Assembly: GCA_028692205.1 (NCBI GenBank)
Contig: JAQUXV010000098.1
Location: forward strand, 1-5,504
DNA length: 5,504 bases
Direction of reading: 5' to 3'
Source: Eubacteriales bacterium
Lineage (GTDB): Bacteria > Bacillota_A > Clostridia > Christensenellales > Aristaeellaceae
Notes under the pieces: model-generated
What the model saw: the letters and a program-made list of their open reading frames with translations, nothing else
Database searches by the model: none
What the model was told of the DNA's origin: nothing
Shown: positions 1 to 5,504 of the stretch, in pieces
Numbering within the stretch: position 1 is the first letter of the stretch
Layout: each line of letters opens with the position of its first letter
Made by a program: the position numbers and the translations under genes

Positions 1-11
1 AGGATGGCCGC

Positions 12-1055
12 ATGTACAAGACAGGCGTATATTTTGGGCGATTTTGCCCGCCCCACAGGGGCCACCTGTATCAGATTGTCGAAGCCTCGACCAAGTGCGA
101 AAAACTGGTCGTGGTAATCTCCGATAACGCCGAGCAAACGCGTGAAATCTGCGAAAGCGCCGGGTTGCCCAATATAACCTACCAGCTACGGAAACAGTGG
201 ATTGCCCAACAGGTGCAGGATATTGAGCATATTGTGGTGCGAGCGTTGGATGAGACGGATATCCCCACCTATCCCGACGGCTGGCAATTGTGGAGCGACC
301 GCATGAAACAGGTCGTGCCGGAAAAGATCGACGCGTTTTTTGTGGGGGATTTCGATTACCAGTCAACGCTGGAAACCTACTTTCCGGACGCCGTGGTGGA
401 ACTGTTTGATCCTGCGCGAACGCGGTACCCGATATCCGCAACCGATATCCGCAACGATATTCTGGGCAACTGGCACTACATTCTCGGCTCCGCGCGCCCG
501 TTTTTTGCTAAAAAGGTGCTGATTGCGGGCACCGAAAGCTGCGGCAAAACCACGCTCACCAAATGCCTGGCAAAGCTGTACAATACCTCCTGGTCCGAGG
601 AGGTTGGGCGATACTATGCCCGGGATTACCTTGGCAACGACGAGACGATTTTTACCGATACGGATTTTGGCCGTATCGCGCACTTACAATACGAGCAGGA
701 TTACCACGCCCTCCGCACCGCTAACAAACTCTGCTTTTTTGATACCGACGCGACATACACCGACTACTTCAGCGAATTGTATCTGGGTCGGCGAAACCCG
801 CTGGTGGAGGCGTATATCGACCACACAAGGTACGACCTGATGCTTTTCCTGCTGCCGGACGTGCAATGGGTGTCCGACGGGCAGCGCCTCAACGGCGATC
901 AGCAACGGCGCATGATGCTCAGCGACCGGCTGCTGAACATGTATCATTATCACGGCTTCGGCGACAAGCTGGTCGTGGTTGGCGGAGATTACTCCCAGCG
1001 GCTTTCCCGTGCGATCGAACTGGTGGATCAGTTGATTAACGGCACCCAAACCTGA
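12..1055 (+). CDS. nadR: NadR-type bifunctional NMN adenylyltransferase / ribosylnicotinamide kinase (no HTH domain)
   Basis: Predicted cytoplasmic NAD salvage enzyme of 347 residues. The N-terminal half would join NMN and ATP to give NAD and pyrophosphate; the C-terminal half would phosphorylate nicotinamide riboside to NMN. Visible motifs: the nucleotidyltransferase signature GRFCPPHRGH (9-18, with the HxGH-type HRGH at 15-18), the second family motif ISATDIR (141-147), then a P-loop GTESCGKT (173-180, Lys179) opening the kinase domain, an acidic FFDTD stretch (242-246), and a lid-like WVSDGQRLNGDQQRR (286-300). Enterobacterial NadR carries an additional N-terminal helix-turn-helix repressor domain; it is absent here, so this form is probably purely enzymatic. 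The ATG at 12 puts the GRF motif at residue 9, as expected, with AGGA at 1-4 as ribosome site. The frame stays open to the window edge, so a slightly longer protein cannot be excluded. Such genes often lie beside the transporter gene pnuC, but upstream sequence is not visible. Confidence 0.9.
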   Translation: MYKTGVYFGRFCPPHRGHLYQIVEASTKCEKLVVVISDNAEQTREICESAGLPNITYQLRKQWIAQQVQDIEHIVVRALDETDIPTYPDGWQLWSDRMKQVVPEKIDAFFVGDFDYQSTLETYFPDAVVELFDPARTRYPISATDIRNDILGNWHYILGSARPFFAKKVLIAGTESCGKTTLTKCLAKLYNTSWSEEVGRYYARDYLGNDETIFTDTDFGRIAHLQYEQDYHALRTANKLCFFDTDATYTDYFSELYLGRRNPLVEAYIDHTRYDLMLFLLPDVQWVSDGQRLNGDQQRRMMLSDRLLNMYHYHGFGDKLVVVGGDYSQRLSRAIELVDQLINGTQT

Positions 1056-1119
1056 CCGGGATGCCGACGGGAACATGCCGGATGATGCTTCAAAAATCGA
1101 ATCGGAAACCAATGCGTAC

Positions 1120-1152
1120 AAAACGCCGGAACCGTTGTGGTTTCGGCGTTTT
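1120..1152 (+). terminator. Rho-independent terminator after the nadR-type gene
   Basis: Inverted repeat AAAACGCCGGAACC (1120-1133), loop GTTGT (1134-1138), GGTTTCGGCGTTTT (1139-1152). All 14 positions pair, one as G-T (G1129 with T1143). The outer four pairs are A-T, so the transcript ends the GC stem in UUUU. The A-run on the other side gives the same shape on the minus strand, so it could work in both directions. It lies 64 bp after the stop codon at 1055 and isolates the downstream operon. Confidence 0.8.
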
Positions 1153-1191
1153 CGGTAATATTAGAATTGCGTGAAGATTTACAAAACCGTA

Positions 1192-1220
1192 TTGACAGGC
1201 GAAAAAACCGCCGATATAAT
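1192..1220 (+). promoter_or_regulatory. Consensus vegetative (sigma-A/sigma-70) promoter of the marR-ABC-ABC operon
   Basis: The -35 box TTGACA (1192-1197) and -10 box TATAAT (1215-1220) both match consensus in full and are separated by exactly 17 bp. The stretch upstream (about 1153-1190) is AT-rich and may act as an UP element. Transcription should begin near 1227, giving a leader of roughly 23 nt before the ATG at 1250. A promoter this strong in front of a regulator gene suggests that it is normally held down by repression. Confidence 0.9.
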
Positions 1221-1235
1221 GTTAGCACCCTAACA
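1220..1235 (+). promoter_or_regulatory. Probable MarR-family operator (GTTAG/CTAAC palindrome)
   Basis: TGTTAGCACCCTAACA is a 6-bp perfect inverted repeat (TGTTAG / CTAACA) around the 4-bp spacer CACC. It begins at the last base of the -10 box and covers the predicted start of transcription, an ideal place for a repressor to block RNA polymerase. MarR-family dimers bind short palindromes, and from memory the MarR-family repressor MepR of Staphylococcus recognises GTTAG half-sites. Binding by the protein encoded at 1250-1744 is inference from position and symmetry. Confidence 0.7.
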
Positions 1236-1238
1236 AAC

Positions 1239-1244
1239 AGGAGG
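1239..1244 (+). promoter_or_regulatory. Ribosome binding site of the marR-family gene
   Basis: AGGAGG, a full anti-Shine-Dalgarno match, lies 5 nt before the ATG at 1250. It fixes this start codon. Confidence 0.85.
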
Positions 1245-1249
1245 GAGTT

Positions 1250-1744
1250 ATGGTCAAAAAACGGGAAGTCATTTTCGTGTCGCGCATGCTGCTGAATCAG
1301 ACGCGGCGGCTGACCGAAAGGCGAATGCAACAATACAGGCAGATCACCCCCATGCAGGGGCATGTGATCGGCTATGTTAAGCACCACCCGGAGGTATACC
1401 AGCGCGATTTGGAAAAAGAATTCCAGATCCGTCGTTCCACAGCAAGCGCGATCCTGCAAACGATGGAGAAAAACGACCTGATTCGCCGCGAACCTGTGCC
1501 GCATGACGCACGGCTGAAGAAGCTGGTGCTGACCCCGAAGGCGGAAGCGTTCAGCGAGCAGATCGAAAAAGCGATTGCGAGCATGGAAGCGGTAGTTACC
1601 AAAGGCGTAAGCCAGGAGGAGTTGGACAATTATTTCGCCACAGTAGAAAAATTCGAAAATAATTTGAAAGAGTATATTGCCCTGACGGAAAAGAAAGGGT
1701 ATGGGGAGGAAACTGAATGTTCAGACGATTTGCCGCCTGTATAA
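1250..1744 (+). CDS. MarR-family winged helix-turn-helix transcriptional regulator
   Basis: Small cytoplasmic DNA-binding protein of 164 residues, slightly longer than the usual MarR length of about 140-150. Visible features: an N-terminal helix probably used for dimerisation (about 5-30), the helix leading into the HTH (ITPMQGHVIGYVKHHP, 32-47), a probable recognition helix around RRSTASAILQTMEKNDLI (61-78), the wing with the family's D-x-R pattern (HDARLKKLVLT, 85-95), and C-terminal helices (about 96-150) that complete the dimer interface. It is the first gene of the operon, reads from a consensus promoter with a palindrome over the start site, and overlaps the first ABC gene by 28 bp. The likely role is ligand-released repressor of itself and of the exporter. 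The ligand is not evident: no cysteine-based sensor stands out, the only Cys being in the charged tail (ECSDDLPPV) encoded within the overlap. Confidence 0.93.
   Translation: MVKKREVIFVSRMLLNQTRRLTERRMQQYRQITPMQGHVIGYVKHHPEVYQRDLEKEFQIRRSTASAILQTMEKNDLIRREPVPHDARLKKLVLTPKAEAFSEQIEKAIASMEAVVTKGVSQEELDNYFATVEKFENNLKEYIALTEKKGYGEETECSDDLPPV
1703..1710 (+). promoter_or_regulatory. Ribosome binding site of the first ABC gene, inside the marR-family gene
   Basis: GGGGAGGA ends 6 nt before the ATG at 1717. It lies within the coding sequence of the regulator and supports a true 28-bp gene overlap rather than a later start. Confidence 0.75.
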
Positions 1745-3447
1745 GAGAGTATAAAAAACCAACGCTGTTAACCCCGTTTTACGTCACGTTTGAAGTAATT
1801 ATCGAAGTGATTATTCCGATTCTGATGGCTCAGATGATCGACCGGGGCATTACCGCGGGCAACATGAGCATGATCCTGCAGTATGGATTGGCGCTTGTTT
1901 TCAGCTGCGTGGTCTCGCTCCTTTTCGGAGCGCTGTCCGGCAAAAACGCCGCCTACGCGTCGGCCGGATTTGCGCACAACGTGCGTAAGGATATGTATGA
2001 AAACATACAGAGCTTTTCGTTTTTCAACATCGATAAGTTCTCATCGGCCAGCCTCGTCACCCGGATGACGACGGATGTAACCAACGTGCAAAACGCGTTT
2101 CAGATGATTATCCGCATCGCCGTACGGTCGCCGATGATGCTGATTTTTTCGCTGGCGATGTCTTTTCACCTCAATCCCCGGCTCGCGCTGATTTTTCTGG
2201 GCACGATCCCGGTGTTAGGATTGGGAATGTACATCATCATCAGCCATGCGCACCCGGTGTTCGAGCGGGTTTTCAAAACTTACGATAAGCTCAACAAAGT
2301 CGTGCAGGAGAACCTTCGCGGCATCCGTGTGGTGAAAAGCTTCGTCCGGGAAGACCACGAAGTGGACAAGTTTGAGCAGGTATCCACTAAAATCTATCAG
2401 GACTTCAGCAAAGCCGAACGTATGCTGGCGTTCGCCGGCCCGCTGATGCAGGCGACCATGTATGCGAGCATTCTGCTGGTATCGTGGTTCGGCGCGAAGC
2501 TGATCGTGGGCGGCAACATGACCACCGGTGAGCTGATCAGCATCATTTCCTATGCTATGCAGATTTTGATGAGCCTGATGATGCTTTCGATGGTATTTGT
2601 TATGGTAACCATTTCCCGTGCTTCCGCCGAACGCATCGTGGAGGTGCTGAACGAAAAAACGGATATCGCAGATAATGACGCGCCTGTAATGACTGTGAAA
2701 GACGGTTCGCTTCGGTTTGAAAATGTGGGCTTCAGCTACGCGAAGGATCCGGATCGGCTGTGCCTGAGCGATATCAATCTGGAAATCCCCTCGGGTTCCG
2801 TGGTGGGGGTTCTGGGTGAAACGGGCAGCGGTAAATCCACGCTGGTGCAGCTGATACCGCGGTTGTACGACGTTACGCTGGGTGCTGTGGAAGTGGGTGG
2901 CGTTGATGTGCGCCGGTACGATTTGCAGGCGCTTCGCGACGCGGTGGCGATGGTGCTGCAGAAGAACGAGCTTTTTTCCGGCACCATAAAAGATAACCTT
3001 CGTTGGGGCAACGAGCAAGCAACCGATGAGGAACTGGTGCATGCCTGCAAGCTGGCCAAGGCGGACGAGTTTATCAGCCAGTTCCCGGACGGGTACGACA
3101 CCATGATCGAGCAGGGCGGCGCAAACGTATCCGGCGGGCAGAAACAGCGCCTGTGCATTGCCCGCGCGCTGCTGAAAAACCCTAAAATCCTGATTCTGGA
3201 CGATTCCACCAGCGCGGTGGACACCGCGACCGACGCCCAGATTCGCAAGGCATTCCGTGAGGAAATACCGCATACGACCAAACTGATCATCGCGCAGCGC
3301 GTGGCTTCGGTGCAGGACGCGGACATCATCGTCGTGATGGACGGCGGCCGCGTCGCCGCCTGCGGCACGCACGCGCAGCTGATGGAAAGCAGCGAGATTT
3401 ACAGAGAAGTCTATGAATCCCAGACGAAAGGGGGCGATGAACAATGA
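1717..3447 (+). CDS. ABC exporter half-transporter, degenerate-site subunit (TM287-like), TMD-NBD fusion
   Basis: Inner-membrane half-transporter of 576 residues, normal for the family. The membrane domain has six predicted helices (about 17-40, 52-74, 129-150, 155-176, 240-264, 272-298) and the coupling region ENLRGIRVVKSFVRE (198-212). The nucleotide-binding domain shows an A-loop Tyr341, Walker A GETGSGKST (367-375, Lys373), Q-loop Gln415, signature VSGGQ (471-475), Walker B ILILD (491-495), and D-loop SAVD (499-502). Two catalytic positions are altered: Asp496 replaces the catalytic Glu, and Gln527 (IIAQR) replaces the switch His. From memory, TM287 of the TM287/TM288 heterodimer has the same changes. 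It should therefore pair with the product of 3444-5351, forming the non-hydrolytic ATP site with its own Walker motifs and lending its intact signature to the active site. The gene overlaps the regulator by 28 bp and the next gene by 4 bp (ATGA). The exported substrate is unknown; drugs, peptides or lipids are all possible. Confidence 0.93.
   Translation: MFRRFAACIREYKKPTLLTPFYVTFEVIIEVIIPILMAQMIDRGITAGNMSMILQYGLALVFSCVVSLLFGALSGKNAAYASAGFAHNVRKDMYENIQSFSFFNIDKFSSASLVTRMTTDVTNVQNAFQMIIRIAVRSPMMLIFSLAMSFHLNPRLALIFLGTIPVLGLGMYIIISHAHPVFERVFKTYDKLNKVVQENLRGIRVVKSFVREDHEVDKFEQVSTKIYQDFSKAERMLAFAGPLMQATMYASILLVSWFGAKLIVGGNMTTGELISIISYAMQILMSLMMLSMVFVMVTISRASAERIVEVLNEKTDIADNDAPVMTVKDGSLRFENVGFSYAKDPDRLCLSDINLEIPSGSVVGVLGETGSGKSTLVQLIPRLYDVTLGAVEVGGVDVRRYDLQALRDAVAMVLQKNELFSGTIKDNLRWGNEQATDEELVHACKLAKADEFISQFPDGYDTMIEQGGANVSGGQKQRLCIARALLKNPKILILDDSTSAVDTATDAQIRKAFREEIPHTTKLIIAQRVASVQDADIIVVMDGGRVAACGTHAQLMESSEIYREVYESQTKGGDEQ
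3427..3434 (+). promoter_or_regulatory. Ribosome binding site and ATGA junction of the second ABC gene
   Basis: AAAGGGGG lies 9 nt before the ATG at 3444, whose last two bases and the following A form the upstream TGA (3445-3447). This supports coupled reinitiation. A second in-frame ATG at 3462 (residue 7) has its own GGAGG (3453-3457) only 4 nt away, so the exact start is ambiguous by six residues. Confidence 0.55.
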
Positions 3448-5351
3448 TGCACGGAGGACCGATGCGTGGCCGCGGCGCGCCTGGTAAGGGTTTTCAAAAA
3501 CCGGAAAAGGGCGTTGTGAAGCGGTTGTTTTCCTATCTGAAACCGTTCCGGGCCAGAATGGCGCTGGTTATTTTCTGCATCCTGATCAGCGCTTTCAGCG
3601 GCGTTATGGGCGCGATGTTCCTGCAAACGCTGATTGACGGCTACATTACCCCGCTGCTCCTGCAGGCAAACCCGGATTTTAGCGGGCTGCTGCGCGTGGT
3701 GTTCACCATGGCGGGTATTTACCTGTGCGGCGTCGGCGCAACCTTTCTGTTTAACTTCCTGATGGTTGCGGTGGCGCAAAAGACGCTCAAGAACATCCGC
3801 GATGAGATGTTTACGCATATGCAGCGCCTGCCCATCAAGTATTTCGACACCCATACCTTCGGCGACGTGATGAGCCACTATACCAACGATACCGACACGC
3901 TGCGGCAGATGATCAGCCAGAGTATCCCCCAAACGCTCTCCTCGCTGATAACGGTAATAACCGTGTTTATCGCGATGCTGATGACCAACCTGATCCTGAC
4001 GGCGTTTGTGCTGGTTTCCATTGTGCTGATGATGTTTCTGGCCGGTAAAATCGGCGGCAAAAGCGGCAGCTATTTTATCGAGCAGCAGAAAACGCTCGGC
4101 AGCCTGAACGGCTATGTTGAGGAGATGATCAACGGCCAGAAGGTGATCAAGGTATTCAACCACGAAAAAGAATCGCAGGAAGGTTTCGACATTCGCAATG
4201 ACGAGCTGAACGATTGTGCGGCAAAAGCCAACACGTTCGCCAACATCCTCATGCCCATCATGGGCAATCTGGGCAACCTGCAATACGCGCTGATCGCCGT
4301 TATCGGCGGCGCGCTGGCCATTGGCGGCGTGGGCGGGCTCACGCTGGGCGGCATCGCGGCGTTCCTGCAGCTGAGCCGCAGCTTTACCATGCCGATTACG
4401 CAAGTGAGCCAGCAGATCAACTTTATCGTGATGGCGCTGGCCGGTGCGGGGCGCATCTTCAAGCTGATGGATGAACCTGTGGAAATTGACGACGGCTATG
4501 TGAAACTGGTAAATGCACGTCTGGATGAAACCGGCGCGCTGACGGAGGCGAACGACCACACCGGCCTTTGGGCGTGGAAACACCCGCACGGGGACGGTTC
4601 CACCACCTACCAGCAGCTGGAAGGCGACGTGGTGATGGAGGATGTGGATTTCGGCTACGAGCCGGATAAACCGGTGCTGCACGACATCAAGCTGTTTGCC
4701 AAGCCCGGGCAGAAGGTGGCATTTGTCGGCTCCACCGGCGCGGGTAAAACCACCATTACCAACCTCATCAACCGTTTCTATGATATCGCAGACGGCAAAA
4801 TCCGATACGACGGCATCAACATCCAAAAGATTAAAAAGGACGATCTTCGCCGCAGCCTCGGCATGGTGCTGCAGGATGTGAACCTGTTCACCGGCACGGT
4901 TATGGAAAACATCCGCTACGGCAAGCTGGACGCAACCGACGACGAATGCGTAGACGCCGCGCGCCGAGCGAATGCCGACACGTTTATCCGGCTGCTGCCC
5001 GACGGTTACAACACGGTGCTGACCGGTGACGGCTCGGGCTTGAGCCAGGGCCAGCGACAGCTGATTTCTATCGCGCGCGCCGCGGTAGCCGATCCGCCCG
5101 TGATGATTCTGGACGAAGCCACCAGCTCCATCGACACCCGCACTGAAGCGATTGTGCAAAAGGGGATGGATGCGCTGATGCAGGGCCGTACCGTGTTCGT
5201 GATCGCGCATCGCCTTTCCACCGTACGCAACGCGGACGTGATTATGGTGCTGGAGCATGGCCGCATTATCGAGCGTGGCAGCCATGCGGAACTGTTGGCC
5301 CAGAAGGGCAAGTATTACCAGCTGTATACCGGCGCGTTCGAGCTGGAATAA
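3444..5351 (+). CDS. ABC exporter half-transporter, catalytic-site subunit (TM288-like), with a linker insertion
   Basis: Inner-membrane half-transporter of 635 residues, about 40 longer than is usual. It begins with a Gly/Arg/Pro-rich tail (3-16), then six predicted helices (about 39-63, 82-108, 162-181, 183-200, 274-297, 300-330) with the coupling stretch GYVEEMINGQKVIKVF between the fourth and fifth. The nucleotide-binding domain has A-loop Tyr405, Walker A GSTGAGKTT (429-437, Lys435), Q-loop Gln477, Walker B VMILDE (553-558) with the catalytic Glu558, D-loop SSID (561-564) and switch His589. The signature is LSQGQ (533-537) instead of LSGGQ, as I remember for TM288, so this subunit supplies the active Walker site and the deviant signature. 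A segment of about 44 residues (349-392, with WAWKHPH at 376-382) is inserted between the membrane domain and the first NBD strand and accounts for the extra length. It is co-translated with the previous gene through a 4-bp overlap and completes the exporter. Confidence 0.93.
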   Translation: MMHGGPMRGRGAPGKGFQKPEKGVVKRLFSYLKPFRARMALVIFCILISAFSGVMGAMFLQTLIDGYITPLLLQANPDFSGLLRVVFTMAGIYLCGVGATFLFNFLMVAVAQKTLKNIRDEMFTHMQRLPIKYFDTHTFGDVMSHYTNDTDTLRQMISQSIPQTLSSLITVITVFIAMLMTNLILTAFVLVSIVLMMFLAGKIGGKSGSYFIEQQKTLGSLNGYVEEMINGQKVIKVFNHEKESQEGFDIRNDELNDCAAKANTFANILMPIMGNLGNLQYALIAVIGGALAIGGVGGLTLGGIAAFLQLSRSFTMPITQVSQQINFIVMALAGAGRIFKLMDEPVEIDDGYVKLVNARLDETGALTEANDHTGLWAWKHPHGDGSTTYQQLEGDVVMEDVDFGYEPDKPVLHDIKLFAKPGQKVAFVGSTGAGKTTITNLINRFYDIADGKIRYDGINIQKIKKDDLRRSLGMVLQDVNLFTGTVMENIRYGKLDATDDECVDAARRANADTFIRLLPDGYNTVLTGDGSGLSQGQRQLISIARAAVADPPVMILDEATSSIDTRTEAIVQKGMDALMQGRTVFVIAHRLSTVRNADVIMVLEHGRIIERGSHAELLAQKGKYYQLYTGAFELE

Positions 5352-5372
5352 GAGACTGAATAAACCATCAAA

Positions 5373-5406
5373 GGGTCCGCCCGCTTGATAGATTGCGGGC
5401 GGACCC
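5373..5406 (+). terminator. GC-rich hairpin after the operon, probable terminator (U-tract poor)
   Basis: A perfect 12-bp inverted repeat, GGGTCCGCCCGC (5373-5384) and GCGGGCGGACCC (5395-5406), with the 10-nt loop TTGATAGATT. It starts 21 bp after the stop codon at 5351, where an operon terminator is expected. On the + strand it is followed by CTCGTGATCGTTCC, which is not a proper U-run. On the minus strand the stem is followed by TTTGATGGTTTATT, a somewhat better tail. It may be a weak or protein-assisted terminator, a bidirectional one, or an mRNA 3'-end stabiliser. Confidence 0.55.
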
Positions 5407-5424
5407 CTCGTGATCGTTCCTCTA

Positions 5425-5504
5425 TCAACGGGGTGGAGGCGCGGATAAGCGCAGCGAAGATCGTACCTGCATGGAAACCTGCCATAGGCTGATAATCCGG
5501 CAGG
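5425..5504 (+). other. Non-coding stretch, possible start of a structured leader RNA (cut by the window end)
   Basis: No + strand reading frame is open across this stretch, and it can fold locally: GCGC (5439-5442) with GCGC (5449-5452); CCT/ATGG (5466-5468, 5471-5474) with CCATAGG (5482-5488); or, as an alternative to the latter, CCTGCC (5478-5483) with GGCAGG (5499-5504). GGAGGCGCG (5435-5443) and GGCTGA (5487-5492), 52 nt apart, resemble two conserved elements of the lysine riboswitch (L-box) in identity and spacing as I recall them. However, the conserved AGUA is AGCG here and the GCCGAAG junction is not seen before the edge. No promoter is evident just upstream. The assignment is tentative. 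Confidence 0.25.

Noticed and set aside
1221..1234. CIRCE (HrcA) element, because of TTAGCAC
   Set aside because: CIRCE needs TTAGCACTC, 9 nt, then GAGTGCTAA. Here the palindrome is short (4-nt spacer) and the right half is CTAAC, which fits a MarR-type operator better.
1056..1249. Small gene in the gap between the NAD gene and the operon
   Set aside because: No open frame with a plausible ribosome site other than that at 1239-1244; the region is explained by terminator, promoter and operator.
3411..5285. Long open minus-strand frame (624 codons) opposite the second ABC gene
   Set aside because: It is fully antisense to a gene with all ABC motifs in order. The translation is rich in His, Gln and Arg with no recognisable domain, typical of the shadow frame of a GC-biased gene. 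The 409-codon minus frame at 2215-3444 is rejected for the same reason.
5473..5484. Cobalamin-riboswitch B12-box likeness (GGAAACCTGCCA)
   Set aside because: The other conserved cobalamin riboswitch elements expected upstream are not present, and the preceding sequence is the exporter operon end and its hairpin.
5434..5504. TPP riboswitch likeness (AACCTG followed by GATAAT...CCGGC)
   Set aside because: The essential CTGAGA is not at the required place and the P2/P3 pairing is poor. The resemblance is weaker than that to the L-box, itself only tentative.
5407..5504. End of a convergent minus-strand gene
   Set aside because: One minus frame stops at 5425-5427 and another stays open into the exporter gene, but fewer than 35 codons are visible, no family is recognisable, and no ribosome site or start can be assessed.

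Overview
The window looks like a piece of a Firmicutes chromosome, most likely a gut-type Clostridia (Oscillospirales-like) member. This is inferred from the strong AGGAGG-type ribosome sites, a perfect vegetative sigma-factor promoter, mid-50s GC by eye, and a MarR-ABC-ABC operon whose second transporter half resembles ones I associate with that group. No taxonomic marker gene is present.

Layout: (1) Positions 12-1055 encode a two-domain NadR-type enzyme (NMN adenylyltransferase plus ribosylnicotinamide kinase, without the N-terminal DNA-binding domain of the enterobacterial protein). It ends at a strong hairpin terminator at 1120-1152. (2) A 194-bp gap (1056-1249) holds that terminator and a consensus promoter (TTGACA, 17 bp, TATAAT). 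A short GTTAG/CTAAC palindrome is superimposed on the end of the -10 box and the expected transcription start. (3) A three-gene operon follows on the + strand: a MarR-family regulator (1250-1744), and the two halves of an ABC exporter (1717-3447 and 3444-5351). The genes overlap by 28 and 4 bp, so translation is probably coupled. (4) After the operon comes a 12-bp GC-rich hairpin (5373-5406), then about 98 bp with no convincing gene. That last stretch can fold and has a weak resemblance to the start of a lysine riboswitch, but the window ends before this can be decided.

How the genes work together: the regulator probably sits on the palindrome and represses its own promoter, hence the exporter, until a ligand releases it. 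The two ABC proteins carry the complementary defects of a TM287/TM288-type heterodimer. The first has Asp for the catalytic Glu and Gln for the switch His but an intact VSGGQ signature. The second has intact catalytic residues but a deviant LSQGQ signature. One ATP site is therefore predicted to be hydrolytic and the other degenerate. The second half also has an extra segment of about 44 residues between its membrane and nucleotide-binding domains. The substrate cannot be read from sequence. Nothing connects the NAD gene to the exporter operon functionally, and a terminator separates them.

No mobile element, CRISPR array, tRNA or rRNA was seen. The most useful leads are the operator, the asymmetric ATP sites, the linker insertion, a methionine stripe in TM6 of the first half, and the unresolved right edge.
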